Positions 20,827-33,634 of a stretch of DNA of 64,000 bases are shown piece after piece. Source of the stretch: Microthyrium microscopicum (taxonomy: Eukaryota; Ascomycota; Dothideomycetes; Microthyriales; Microthyriaceae); assembly GCA_010405405.1 (NCBI GenBank), contig MU004247.1, positions 12,501 to 76,500 of the forward strand, in the 5' to 3' direction. The number at the start of each line of letters is the position of its first letter. Within the stretch, counting starts at the first letter, position 1. The notes beneath the pieces are model-generated. The model saw only the letters and a program-made list of their open reading frames with translations. It was not told where the DNA came from and ran no database searches. The translations under genes were made by a program, and so were the position numbers.

Positions 20827-23535
20827 TGGCGGTGGTTGCGGTTGTTGTAGGCGTAGAAACGTGGGATATTGGTGGGTGCAAAATTCAAAGTGTGGAGATG
20901 AGAATGAGAAAAGTTGAGTATTAAAAGCAAAAGGTTACAATGTGTTGTCTACCTACTAGTGAGTGAAAGGTAGCCTCAAGCATTGAAAAGCTTAGAAGTG
21001 ATGTCGCCGCTGGGACCGGCACTCTGTCAATGGCAGGGGAGGTGACCTTTGAAACCTACCACTTTGGTCCTCACGATGGGCATTGGGCGAGGTGGGGCGA
21101 TGAGATGACATTTGACATGTTTCCTCTCCAAGCTTTTTGATTGTTTTAAAGCTGGAACCGGGTCATAGTGTGGGCTATTAAGTGTACCAGTCACGTTGGG
21201 ACAATTTGTGATAGAGCAAAGGCGATGACAGCTGAAAATAGAGCAGGTGCCGGACTTTTCGCGGCGTACTCCTGCGTTTGATTTGACCTGTAAGGCTGGG
21301 GATATTTCTGACGCCTCTTGGTGGTTCGTTGCGAACAGCGCTGGCTGAACGAATGAAGTGGTAAAGGCAACGAGTGGGCATGCGAGCTGTGCCACCACGC
21401 TCCGAGGTTCAAGACAGGGGAGGGTCAATTGTCCGAGCACATGGCTCGAAGGGAACGAGGCGCATGATACGAGAAAACCTGGGGGCATGGAGGATGCAAA
21501 CATTGAGAGCGGTGCAGGATTCAAGATGCAACGGCGAAGAGGGTCTTGAACGAGGTTGAGAGAGTTGGGTTGGGGGCAAGCAAGCAGACGAGTTGCAAGT
21601 TGCAACCATGGACTTGTGAGTAGAGCAGCATGTTGGCAACCAATGGCAAGCGGCGAGGGCCAGAGTAGTGAACGTGATTTTGGTGCTACGGGAAGAGAAA
21701 AGAGAAAAGAGAATGGATGGATGGATGACCGCGATGGGCGGATGAAGGATCAAATGAGCCAGTTGGAACCAGTAGGAACCAGTTGGAACCATTTGGGGAG
21801 AGATCCGGGCTCAAAGCCAACTGCAGGGCGTAACTTTGGTGCGAAACCGACAATTTATTATGTATCAGTAGACTGTACCTGGGTTAGAAGCAGAGAGATG
21901 AGTGGTTTACGTTTAGAAACTTGGGATGAAGTTGAACTAAGCCGCGGCCGCTAAGTACTACCTGTGGTAATTACTACATAAGATATTACCTGTGTAGTAG
22001 CTAGGGATTGATCCGATACTGTGTACTGTGTACTGTGTACTGTGTGCTGTAAAGGTACAATCAACAATCAAGATGGTCTCCATCGAATCGAAAACCTTAG
22101 ACTTGGAACCGCCAAAACTTTTCAACAACCTGCTTCCGTAGAATCAGGTACCAATATCAACATGCGTCCACATGTCGAGCCACACGAGCAATCGTCAAAG
22201 AGGGAGTTGCATCCGCGACCTTGGCTCTACCGGCAACATCAAGATCAAATGCGCCTCCCATGCCATCAATGGCTCATCGACTCCTCAGCACGGCTAGAGC
22301 CTCCGATTTTGTTGCATCCGTCAACTCAAGATGCAGCCTGCATCAGTAACCAGCAACTCGTACCTCTAAAAGCCATGCAGCTTCATTCTCTAGACCAGGC
22401 TAATCTGCCAGCTGTCAAACCCTCTCTGATTTTCATTAACAAACCGGACTCCAACAGCTTCTCATCAAAAATCAGAAGCGGTAGCGCCCATAGCAGCAGT
22501 GCATTGCTACCTGTTATATGAGACCTTGATCAACATACAGCGCATAAGTGTCTCCTTCAAGCCCAGCTGTCCAGTCAAAATATTCCTCCATCCTTCCAAA
22601 ACCTGTCAGGAACGTTCTTTTCTCATCGTTACACAAGAACCCTTGGCCGCAACATAATTCAATGCTGGCACCCTTTACTGCAGCTCATGACTCCACTTTA
22701 CACTCACCGACAATCTCAACTTGAATGACTGACTGTCATCACGAGCCTTTCGAGCCGTGGACCGCAGAAATAATAATAATTCACATCTTCATAAGACACT
22801 TCCCTTGCACACGACGCTTAAAACCGGTTGCAAATATATCCGGTTTTTGACCAGCACTACTCTAAGCCGCCAAATTGTTCAATCAACTCTTCCTCAGGCT
22901 GGTCTACCTTTTGGATTTTGCCACTGACAATTGCGATTGATTAGAAGAACCAGTCGAATAAGACTCCAGAGACCTTGTCTATTGAACTTTCATGTTCCCT
23001 CTTTCCTCTTTTCTCGAAATTATACCAGCCGATTGCTTAACAACGTCTAATATAGCTAGTGAAATTTCTACCGCGCAAGGCTTTTATCTTTCTTCGTATC
23101 AAGTTGCTTGCTAGTCTCTAGGGAAGCAAGATATGTGTGGGGTGAAAACAAGACTGGCTCAAAAGCGAACCCATGAATAAACTGAATTTGATATTCGCCT
23201 TGGGAATCACAAACAGCTAACGTTTGTATCGTAGCCGCTCTCGTTCCCAGCTCGTTCCCGAGCCTTAAGACAGCCTTACCTAATCCCCACGTATACAAAA
23301 AGTCATGGTTCTATACCAAGAATAAGAGAAATCTAATAGTTACGGTAGTTTTCTTTGAACCTACCAAATAATGCAATGAACAATCTTTTCAATTCGTTAG
23401 AAGCTCTCATTGAAAGAAAAGCATTTGCCCAGGAAACCCCACAATGCCGCTTCAAAAATAAGAACCAAAGATATTGTAAACCGAAAAAAAGTTGTTATAA
23501 AAGCCGAAAGCGCCAACGCTTGCATATATTCTTCG
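20827..23535. other. Gene-poor interval of 2.7 kb
   Basis: Open frames at 21027-21605 (-) and 22021-22521 (+) show no family resemblance, no plausible splicing partner and low-complexity translation, so they are not called. A microsatellite lies at 22017-22050. Nothing else is supported. Confidence 0.55.
22017..22050. repeat. Microsatellite, 8-bp unit ACTGTGT(+1)
   Basis: The unit GTGTACT recurs four times with an 8-bp period (TACTGTGTACTGTGTACTGT and onward), the last copy degenerate. Confidence 0.85.
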
Positions 23536-24679
23536 TCATACTTGAGATGTACCGGTATGCGAGACAGTGTTCTGATGTCGTCGAAGCTGGTCTATACGCG
23601 CAAAGCCCCCTCTCGCTGTACAGCCGGCTAGTTCGCATCGAAACATCTTCTCGTGCTTTTGCAGATGCGCTCTAAGACTGGTCAGTCTATTCGGCCCATT
23701 GGTGCGTTTGAAAAGGAACACAAACCTAAATGCAGAGTTGCGCTCAAACAATATTTCTTTGCCCGCTCTCACTCCGCCTTTGGTGCAGTTTAAGCCAAAT
23801 GGACAGGTATGTCTGCCCGTTCCTCTTTGGACAAGGTTTTTGAGTAGGTGGTGGACTGCGGCATCAGGTTGCGATTCGTCGACGGATGGCGATCTTAGCT
23901 CGGGCGGCATTGGTCTCGGAGGCGGCGGGGGCGGAGGGAGAGGCGGTTGCATCATGTTGTTGTGATGGAGGAGGCCGGGCGCTAGAGGACTTCGTAGAAT
24001 TGGAGGTTGCACAGCTGGTTCTAGAGTAGACGGAGGCATCATATGGATGGGCGGGAGAGTGTTGTGAAGGGGCGGCGAGGTATGGTACAGAGGAGCGAGA
24101 TCAGATGTTATGGAGCCTGTGATTGATGCGGAATCACTTTTGACAGTCATGTCGCTATCGCCGCTCAACTGCCGGCCTCGCGGAGGTGGTTTAAAGTGCG
24201 GCATACGGCTGGTTCGCCATTGGGCATTGAGGTTTGCGGTCGTGTTGAGAAGAGTTTGTGATATTGACCTGGTGGTTTGCACACTTTAGAAGACAGCTCT
24301 CTCCCACCAGGAATTAAAAAGAGAAGGAGGAAGGGTGGAGAATTTACTTCAAGGACAAGTGTTTTTCTTGCATGTATTCAAGATCTCCGAGGTCAGAAAA
24401 GTCATTTTCCTCGTTCATCTCCTTGATTTTGCTTTCGGCATATCGATGGATATCCTGTCCATGAACTACGCGCTCGGCCAAAGTGGACAGCAACGTGCTA
24501 GTCCGGGTCAAAAAGTTTCCGAGGTCTTGCAAGAGGCATTGTGTATTCTGCCATTCAGGTAGGCTAGTAGCTATGCTGACAAGTTCTTGTTCGAGAATGT
24601 CATGAAGGCAAAGATCCGTTGGCTCGTCGTGACTTCTGGCTGCGCGAAGCAAGAGGTCTAAAGACGGGTCTTTCGACAT
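23536..24679 (-). CDS. C2H2 zinc-finger protein, putative transcription regulator
   Basis: Three exons, 24348-24679, 23726-24268 and 23536-23677, give 338 aa. The N-terminal 110 residues are acidic and helical (LLLRAARSH, DILEQELVSIATSLPEW). A proline-rich middle contains PPLPPPPPPPRPMPP. The C-terminus has two zinc fingers of the fungal type: CPFGLNC...LRAHLQKH with a long insert, and CELAGC...FARIDQLRRHQ, followed by a terminal His. Such tandem fingers are common in ascomycete DNA-binding regulators; no target is known. The last intron (23678-23725) is 48 nt with no stop in frame, so retention would insert 16 residues between the Cys and His pairs of finger one. The start at 24679 is the first ATG in the frame; a longer form from further upstream would need a non-ATG start. 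Confidence 0.75.
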
Positions 24680-27499
24680 AGCATTGGGCGACAAACAGCT
24701 GACGAAAACACTGAAATCTGCAAACTTCCGGCAAGGCGTTGTTTTCTTTCTCTTGGATAGTTTGGACGATGGAAAAGAGGAAATCACGGCAAATATATCG
24801 ATAGATCTAGATTGTCAAGATTGTCAGGAAGAAAAGCACGGGAGGGCGGAGAGGAAGCAGGCGCTGGAAAGGGCGGGAGGGCCGTAATGCTGTGTAACAC
24901 TACGCCCATGTAGGTCTTGTAGGTCAATCGAAAAACAGCAAGATTTGATGGGCTATCTGAGTGCATATATAAAAAATAGGAAAGATTTTTTGCGGCATGT
25001 AGAAGTCGGCGGGAAAAGCCTTGTGATTTTTGTCATGTTCATTTTCCAGAAATCACCGAATCACTACTGGCGTGGTGCTTTTGCTCATTATTGCTGCGAA
25101 CACCATGACTTTGATCCCGCTAGGACTCTGGCTCCGGGCTCCCGACGGGCGAACCCGCACGAGCATCATGCCTGTTTGGGCAATGAATTGAACGGCATGA
25201 TGCAGTTTGCATCGAGGCATGGCACATGCTGCCAGAGCCGGACACTCGCTTGAGGTCGGCTGCAGGCAATCAATCAATCCTGGAGCATAGATGAGCAAGT
25301 AGTGGGCTAAGAACCAGGATATCCGCCATTTTCGATGGGTCATTGATAGTAAAGGGACTAGAGCCATTCGAGAAGCTTTGCAAAAGATCAAGACTCTTGA
25401 CAAGTAAGAGCCTGGAGTTAATCAGCAGGGCGTTTCTGCGAGGATGCGAATGTGCTGATTTGGGATTTGGGATTTGGGATACCGCAGAGAATTTTCGAGA
25501 TGCAACATTAATTAGCCTCTTTTAGTTTAGTGCAATAGTAATTTTCACCAATTATATCGTAGCACTACTCTTTATAATTACATGTTGGTTCCATAAAAGT
25601 GATATTTACATCCATAACTAGTTCAACCCCTAAAATTACTTAGTAGTAAGCACCAATTTTGGAGTTCCAAATAGGCTTAATTAATGTTGCATCTCGAAAA
25701 TTCTCTGCGGTATGGGCTGGGCTGGGCTGGCAAGTTGCCTAGGAATTGGTGCGGATGACGGTCCGGTGCAGGGCGCCGAGGCCTTGCGTGTGTGCATTGT
25801 GCATTGTGCTTGGCCTCGCGCTGGACACGGTTCAAACTTCAATCATACCTATGGACATTGGACCGCGAATAATGGGCTCTTGGTTTAGGCTTGCAGAAAG
25901 GCAGTTTCTGTCTGTGCCTCAGTGTGTGAGTGCCTGCAAGTGTACATTGTACAATCTCAGAATCTGTGGAGGAGTGGAGACCGGATCTGTGAATGGCCGC
26001 CTTGCGTAACGAACGAACATTGAAGCAAATGGAAAATCGATTGTTGTTGGGCACGCATAACCCACCTGATCAATGGCATTGTCCTGAAAAGAGTTTGTTG
26101 CCTTGCTGCCCTTTCCGCCCATTCCCAACTTCCTCAATAGGAAATGATAAGATGTTGATTCGTGAAGTGAGGCTGGAGAAGCAAGCGAGCTCAAGCTTGC
26201 CTGCGTTTGCTGTTGGGTTGCTTAACGCTCATGCTGCATGTGGGCTTCTACTGCCAACAACGCAACGGTTCTCGACTAGCCTTGGGCTCAAAATTCAAAT
26301 TGCTGGGTCCAAATGGCTTACTGCTACCTTTAGGTCCAATAGCTGGCTCAGCAATAATTTATGCTGGCATTGTTCGCTTTGCTGGCTCCGGGGATTTTAT
26401 GCACCAGAATTGCTGAACACTGGGGTCACAGGGTGCGGAGGATTGACTGCGATCGGGCCTTCTTAACGCCATAAACATTACTTTTGCTTGTTATTTCCAT
26501 CATTCCATGTGAATTGATTCGAGAATCGAGTTGATGGCCGCATAATCGCATTGATCTCAATTATCAAGGCCTCTCCTCTATCGTTGTCAGTGTGATGCCA
26601 ACCATAATCAATTCCTGTTAATTCCTAGAGTACACGGTACTACCCTTTACTCCTCCAGGGATAGAGTAGAGTACTCGTAGGAAAGGAACGGGATCCTACC
26701 GCAAGCATTGAAGCAAGATTCCTATATCCTATCCAAACCATCAACATCCTGGCCCACCGCGCCGTAAACTTCCTTCAATCCTCACCCGTTCATTGTCAAT
26801 TGCCGTGGCCCGCCATCCACTAGCATCGCTTGGATACTTGACAATCAAATCAGAACTCGTCTAGCGACGCGGGGGGGCCAGCACCAGTTCCCTACTCCGT
26901 AGGCAAACCTCCTTGACCTTCAGGCTTCAGGCAAAAAAGCGGGCCAGGCCGTTGTATGTCTTAGCCGTGCTTGATTTCGTCGCTGGTTGGCCGCAATTTC
27001 TACTTTCTCTGCCTTTGATCAATCTTTCGCTCCTTGAACCTTTGCGACTACCGCTCTGCTGTCAGTATCAATACTCCCTGCTATTCAATCTCCTTGCTCG
27101 GCCTATCCTTCCAGCGAGCCTCTCGTCCGGCCCAATATCAGACCGCATACATCTATCGAGCTCACTTTCATCTGCCACTTTTTCCCCAAGCTCGAGCTCT
27201 CCGACGCCCCTGGGCTTCACACCATCGTACAAACGAGTGGCTGCATTCAAAATACCCGTCCAGAGTTCAAACCATCCCCAGACTGCCCTCCACTGCCATC
27301 TCAAACCCCTCCAGCTCGAAAGTGGGAGATACATTAAAGCTGGGCTCCCTTCCCTGCTAGCCACTTCTTAATCATATATGTAGCGCGGGAGCGGACCGTC
27401 GACCGCGAGCCCGCGCTCTTCGGTATCCGCTTTTGCCGCATCTTCTTGGTTCCTGTCTTTTAACTACACACCCAACAAGATCCTCATCCGCGCATTACC
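24680..27499. other. Gene-poor interval of 2.8 kb containing a MITE
   Basis: Open frames at 25993-26466 and 26913-27371 have no family resemblance. The stretch 26900-27500 is CT-rich on the plus strand and probably holds promoter and leader of the gene at 27500. A MITE occupies 25482-25710. Confidence 0.55.
25482..25710. mobile_element. MITE: 229-bp non-coding element with about 37-bp terminal inverted repeats and TA flanks
   Basis: The left end (25482-25518, CCGCAGAGAATTTTCGAGAT...) and the right end (25673-25710) are inverted copies differing by about one base. The element is directly flanked by TA on both sides (25480-25481 and 25711-25712), as expected for a TA target-site duplication of the Tc1/mariner type. 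The interior is AT-rich and has no open frame. This is the structure of a miniature inverted-repeat transposable element mobilised by a transposase elsewhere. Confidence 0.9.
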
Positions 27500-29731
27500 A
27501 TGCTCTCGATGGAATTGCCTTCGAGCAAGCGCCAGACCAGCGATGCTTACTGGAACCCTGGGTTCAGCGCGCTGGAACCAGATGCCGCACTCTTCGATCA
27601 CCGCTTCGCGCTCGAGCCCGAGGAGAACCAGTGGCAGCATGTAACATTGCACCCACCTACTGCTCCCATCATCCCATTGACTGCAAGCAATGCGCTCGCG
27701 GGGCCTTCGCAACCGCGTAGCGCCCGCAAAAGGGGTACGAAATAAACCTACTACTTCTTCGTAGATCAACTCCCGCTAACACGCTAAATTGCAAAAGCCT
27801 ATGAAGAGCACGATGAATACAACGACATTGATGCACTGCAGCCTTATGTGCAACCAGTCTCAGACGACACTGACTGGGCCGTGTACTTCCCCAACTTCCA
27901 TCCTTCTCTGCCTGCGATTGAAAACCGCCACATAGATACCTGCACTTTTATATTCAATCCCTTTTCCGAAGTCTCCACTGAGCGGCATAAACTCACCAAT
28001 TCGAACAGTGCTGAAAAGCCTCCCATCAAAGTGCTTGTTAAAGGTGCCGTCAACAGCTATCTCAAGTTCCAAGCATTTGGATTCGGCGCGTCGCGCAACC
28101 CAAGCTCCCCAACCGCCAAACTCCAGAAGATATCACACAATATGCAAGGGAGCGTAGCCCATGCGCAGACGCTCTATGTACCTGGCCTCCCGCCTGGCTT
28201 TGGCAAAAACTTCAAATTAGATGCCACGGACAACAGGCTGTTTGACTTTTGTAAGCCTGTCCCGTAAATATAAGTTGGAATTGCATAAAGACTCATTGCT
28301 TCCAGACCTTAAAGCCATGTGCTCAGGAAGAACCCTATTGCACAAGACTAATGGCTGGCAAAACGATCTCGCGCCAATGGCCGATTGTGATGAAGGTATG
28401 CATCATGCTCTGCTGGCTTTTGCTGCAGGCTATGCGCTCGACTATCAGCCCAATAATACTCTACGGAAAAGGGCAAATGAACACTATCAGAGGGCCGTTG
28501 AGATAATTTCTGAAAAGCTTCAGGATTCGAGTATCCGTGAGATAGGCAAAGAGGATACTACTGTTGGCGCATTGCGCCTCTTGTGGTGCGACGATGTAAG
28601 TTACTGGAAATCCTGCAATTTAAGCAGTCCAAACACTTACGCTTATCGTGTTAGATTGTCCAATGGGAAATGCGAAGAGATAAGAGCAGAACTCCTCGAT
28701 GGTTCGAAGCCGCCCAGGTAGCCAAAAGCATCATGGCCGTAACCGACCCTGGATACCGATACTGGCATCCAACCCGAGTGCAACAAAGCAGCGCCCGTCT
28801 ATCCAATGCCAACATGCTAGGCTTTGTAGATATAATGGCTCACTGCGTCCGCCCGCTAAATTCTCGAGAAACAGAATCCTGCCACCCATGGCTGCTAGAG
28901 GGATCAGAAAAGGAGTGTCGAAGGATCTACGGCGGAACAGGCCTCTCGCCGAAATTGCTGCACATGTTTGGTCAAATAACTCATATCTGTGCGAGGATGG
29001 TGGATGATCCACATTCGACTATTTTACCGCTCGGTGCAAAGGAACTGGAGAGGAAATTGAACAGGCTTCATCAGTGGTCGGAGATATCGGAGGGACATGC
29101 TTCTCTTGAAGCACTTTTGCAGTCTTGTCATCTTGATGACGACGGTTTTATCACGACGGCAGAAGAAGCGACGGAGCTGGGAGGGCAAGCTTGGATCCAA
29201 ACGGCGCGACTATATCAAAGATTCCGGTTCTTTAGGTAAGCAGCCTCGTTACTCTAAAGTGTATTAAACGATGATACTAATACGATGTAGGTATCCACGC
29301 AGCGATTCCAGTACTGAAGAACCGCTGAGCTTACTTCGGCGCATTCTGGAACGCCTGCCTTGTAGTGGCCCATTATTCACGTCTCAGTCTCCATTCTTCC
29401 CCGTCTTCATGATGGGTTTAGCATCCACAAAGCAAGAAGATCGAGCAGTAGCTCGCAAATGGTTCGAAACCGTTACATCGATGGCAGGAGCACGATCGGT
29501 AAAGAGCTCTTCTCTTCCTTGCCTTCTTTAAAAAAAATCAAAAGCACTAACGGCTCCCAGAATGTGCCACCAATCTGGCGAGTCCTCCAAGAGACCTGGC
29601 AATGGATGGACTCGGAACTCATAGAATATGACGAAAACATAAACGACAAACCCATCGGCGAACGACTGCCATGGTGGGAATTATTGGTTGAACGGTTCAT
29701 GTCGAGGGAAGGAATTTTGAGCATTGTATGA
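27500..29731 (+). CDS. Fungal-specific transcription-factor-domain protein without visible Zn2Cys6 cluster
   Basis: Six exons, 27500-27734, 27798-28250, 28306-28595, 28655-29235, 29291-29498 and 29561-29731, give 645 aa. The N-terminus is short and contains ARKR, a possible nuclear signal. It then follows the pattern of fungal C6-type regulators' middle-homology region as I remember it: VQPVSDDTDWAVYFPNFHPS, LYVPGLPPGFGK, GMHHALLAFAAGYALDY, VQWEMRRDK, DPGYRYWHPTRVQQSSAR and HPWLLEG. No Cys-rich zinc cluster precedes it in this frame or in a plausible upstream exon. It may act as a partner or have lost DNA binding. All five introns are short with good signals and correct phase. A longer 5' end cannot be excluded because the leader is open in other frames. 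Confidence 0.78.
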
Positions 29732-30148
29732 AAATCATTTCGGATATACCCCTACTATACTTTTTTTTGGTTTGTTTCAAAAGACACTCTTTTCACTAGG
29801 AGCTCTGTACTATACCCCCTTTCTGCGGTTCTTCAAAAACCGCCATTGCTCAAAATATACCAAGATAATCTTTTTCCACCACAGCGCCGAACCTGAACAG
29901 ATAAAATATTGCGAACTCCTGAGGTCAACCAGGTATCATGCATGAATAAGGAAACTTTTCCGAACCTGCCATGCAATGAAAAAAGCATACAGAAACAACC
30001 TGGTAAGAAAATATAGGGCCGATTTGTTGCTGATAGGAAAATGTGTTGCGGCCAGAGCGGCAGGCATAACTGAAAATACAATTGCTGCTAGTAGTGGAAG
30101 TTGGTATCGCGGACAAGAATTGCAATCGGGATCAGAAGCCAAGTGGTT
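29732..30148. other. Short convergent intergenic region
   Basis: About 417 bp between converging genes, with AT-rich 3' flanks. No gene seen. Confidence 0.65.
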
Positions 30149-31461
30149 CTACTGAAGTGTCTCAGCAGCGAGGGAAGCGCGGCACGCGAGATATTGGTCT
30201 GCTTACTGTTAGCATTGTCCCCGCATGGCATCGACGAACTATTGATTGGATACGTCTCAGTTTTCGTGGGAAGACTTACAGATTCGACCAGAAGGAGATT
30301 TCCACTGCTTGAGGTTTTTCAAGCCCGCAGCAGCAAATTGCTTTTGCATCATGGCAGGCTCATATTTGAATCCCTCGTAGCAGACGATCTTGTAGCCGCG
30401 TCTGAACGACAGACCAAGAGGCTCGCAGCGTACATCGCGTCGAGCTTGAATGACGAACCGGTGCATGAGTGGAAAGTCTTGAAATTCCCCACTGATGTCC
30501 CAGTCTTGGGGCTTGAACCATTCGTGACCAAGCACAGCATTGGAATGAACCATACCATTACGAATGAAATTGTGGAAGAGGCCCTGCTCGTCATGGTATG
30601 AGCGCCAGATGGCATCGCGATCTTGGGTTCCATCGAGTCCGAGCAGCATAAGATCCTGCGGCCTCATGATATCCGTCCAGGCTTTGAGTCTACCAACCGC
30701 CTCTTTGAAATGGTCGTTACCAAACATGGATCCCAGTGACATGTAGCACTTTGGGCTGTGGACGTTTTTCGCCCACTTGAGGCAGTCATCAAAGGTCCCC
30801 CACAGTCCAAAGCATTGGACATGGCGATAGCGCGGCCGAAGCTTACGCATGCAATCGACGAGTACAGCTTTTGACAAATCTAGCGCAAAGTACTGAACTG
30901 GTACTTGCATAGCGTCCAGGGTATCGAGAAGTGGCTGGACTTTTCTTACATCGCTACCACAGTTTCATGCATTAGTGAGACATCCCTGCTAGGGGTTCGA
31001 GATACCTTGACAACATCACCCAGGTAAGATCGAAAAGGAATTGATGACTTACCCACAACCCAAATCAATTAACGTGTAGGCCCCTTTCAGATGGCGGGCC
31101 AGGTCTTTGCTATTTTGCTCAAGCAATGCAATCTCGTCACGAGTTTGATAGTAGTCAGGCATGCGGTTGATCTCTGCCCACATCCTTAGGCCATGCTCAT
31201 CATGGAGGATGGAAGCAGGAATAGTTCGTTGTTTCGAGCCATTACTCTTGGTCAAGAGGAATTTCTTGTTCAATTCCTCTCTCATGGTGTCTTTGAGCAA
31301 ACTGCCTCCGATATCGAAGACTGAGCCACAGTACCAACTATCGTTGGCAATATGAGCATCGGGAGAAGTAGATCTACTACTATTCTGCTTTGTTTTAGCG
31401 TTCGGGTATGCACACTAGGGAAAGCACCATTTACCACAGAGCTAGTGGCATCACCCATCAT
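30149..31461 (-). CDS. SAM-dependent methyltransferase, histidine-specific (EgtD/EasF-like) domain
   Basis: Four exons, 31435-31461, 31053-31384, 30280-30953 and 30149-30198, give 360 aa. Family signatures: VFDIGGSLL near the start, RMWAEINRMPDYYQTRDEIALL, the SAM-binding LIDLGCG/DVRKVQPLL spanning an intron, QYFALDLS, YMSLGSMFGN, and LMLLGLDGTQD. The length and layout match single-domain fungal members related to the ergot dimethylallyltryptophan N-methyltransferase EasF and the EgtD half of Egt1. These put methyl groups on an amino-acid amine. No sulfatase-modifying (EgtB-like) domain follows, and no prenyltransferase lies in the window, so substrate and pathway are unknown. The first coding exon (MMGDATSSV) and the last (ending YLACRAS...) are short and inferred from splice signals and phase. 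Confidence 0.82.
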
Positions 31462-33634
31462 GTCAGAAGTGTGGGTGGTAAGATTTCAGGCGCCAGTGAT
31501 AGGCTGCTCAATTGAGATCAGGAAGGGCCGAATGGGCAGACGCCGTTTTGGGAAGAGACTGGCTACTTTTCGACAGATAACCTAACCACCTGGCAGCTGC
31601 TAGTAGGCAAGGGATGATTCACGAAACACGTTGGATGAGAAGATGAAGAAAGTGAAGAGAGGTGTAGGGATGAAGTTGGAGATGAGTAAAGAAGAAGTGA
31701 GATGCTCTTAAACCCTCCAAGGTAAGAGCGGCTCTGCCAGCCCACAAAGCAGCCACCCACGCAGTTCCCTTCTGACATCTCGTCTTGTCAAGTTCCAGCA
31801 GTCTGGAGCAAGGTTAACGAAGGAAAGTGGCAGGCACTGGTCAGTGGTGGCAGCTTCAAGCTTCAAGCTTGTACTCGAGGCTCGTACTGGCCGTACATCC
31901 AGGAAAGAAGCAGGAGCGCACTCGTGTGTGCTTTCTGCGGCAGGACCAGAGGCAAGAGTACTGTACTCCACCGGAAGGGGGCAGACACGCGAATTTGCAA
32001 GTGTCTAGATGTCCAAGTGTCCAAATTCATGGTCAAGCGCTGCGATAGAGCTGCACCTCACAGCTCAACGGCTGTCCAGGACAAAGGAGCAGCAATGCAA
32101 GAGAAGAGCGGCGCTACCAGCCGACGGGAAGCCCCATCGGAGTGACGGAAGCACCCCAGCTGTGCGACAATGGCCTTGAAATGTCGTGGTCGTGCTCTTG
32201 ATATTGTCGAGAAACCTCTTTGCTGCTTTTCGCCGGCCTTGCAGAATGAACACAAAAGCACTCGCCGAAGCAGCTCGCCAGACTCAAGACAGGATTCGGT
32301 ACGATGATGGAAGGCTGCAGATAATTTATGGAGCACAGGCTGGGTCCACAACTGCTGGGATGGAATTGATGATTCTGAGATCTGCCAGACCCATGGAAGC
32401 TATGTCTTACACCATTTTTAACCAGCCTTGTTGATGCAAAAAGCATCTCGCCAAAGCAGCCGACATGTCGGGTTTCGGGGAGCAAGAACCGTCTCACCCA
32501 AGGCCCATGGTTGGCTGGATTCAAACAACCTAGTGTTGTACAAACACGCTTGATTGGAAATATAGCACGAGGGATTATGACGAGTCGAATAAACATTAGT
32601 TCCCGTCCGTTTGGGACTGCGGAACGCATGCACGTAACCGCTGGTCCAGTTGTTCAAAAGTGCCAGCTTGTCATGGTTAAATCCGTATCAGGAACTATAC
32701 CGGTAGCTTAAACCCCTCTTGATGCAAATCCGTTCAATGTTTTCTTCATCTTCGCAATTTTCGTATGTTAAAAGAATCGTGTCAGCGAGTATGCAAGGGA
32801 TAGGCAACTTCAAGATCTAGAGTTTCTAGAAGTTTTCTTTCTGGGAACGAGTCCTATTAAGCGGTCCGTCCCGCAAACTCTTCCGCGCGTCCATGCCAGC
32901 ACTTTGGGTCTGAAATGTGGAGTTCCCTGGTATTCCTTTTTCATTCTCTGAAATCCAACCACCACCTCGAAGACAGGGATTGACATCGCTAGTTACGACG
33001 TCCAGGCAGACTCGTGAAATTGAGCAGGTTCATGAGAATTTCAATACATATGCCGTGGCCGCCTTATATCACCACTAGAAGCGAAGATTTTGTTCACTGA
33101 AAGCATTGACTCTTCTTCTTTTGCCGAAATGAGAATTAACGGTGAAGCATTGTTGGGAATACTCTGAAATCTCAACAGTCCCCTATCGATGTTCGAATTC
33201 GATGCTGCCTATGAGTTTGTTCAAGGATATATATGATCTGTGGCTTGTTTGATACAATGCAAGTAAATCCAGGCGTTCCATAGGCTGGCAAGGCTGGTAA
33301 TGTTGGGAAAACCTCTGTTTATGGTTGGAAGCAAGCACTAGGGAATGTGTATCATTAATCAATCGAGATTTGGAAATATTGTCATTATGTGCGTCCCTCC
33401 ATGCATCTCTGACTCCTAACACTCTCATTTTGATACATATTACAATTATAAAAATTCCCAGACGCCGTGTATCCTTCCAATGCAAGTGCGACAACATAGA
33501 GTACACAAATGGCACAGCATGCGATGAGCCGCCACCACGATTCTTGAAGCAAAAAAGCCGATTGACTGACCAAACCACGGCCCCTCCAATCGACAAAGGG
33601 TGTTGGCGGACTGCCTGAGCAGGTAAGATGTTGG
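31462..33634. other. Gene-poor interval of 2.2 kb
   Basis: Open frames at 32114-32629 (-) and others show no family resemblance. Nothing is supported beyond the promoter of the methyltransferase on the left and the peroxidase 3' flank on the right. Confidence 0.55.

Noticed and set aside
21027-21605. 192-codon open frame on the minus strand
   Set aside because: Low-complexity Pro/Ser/Cys translation, no family match, overlapping frames on both strands and no splice context.
22021-22521. 166-codon open frame on the plus strand beginning in the microsatellite
   Set aside because: Its start is created by the repeat and the remainder resembles no family.
30985-31010. GGGGTTCGAGATACC resembling a tRNA T-arm
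   Set aside because: It lies within an intron of the methyltransferase gene and does not form the required stem.
32114-32629. 171-codon open frame on the minus strand
   Set aside because: No family resemblance and frames on both strands of similar length; likely chance.
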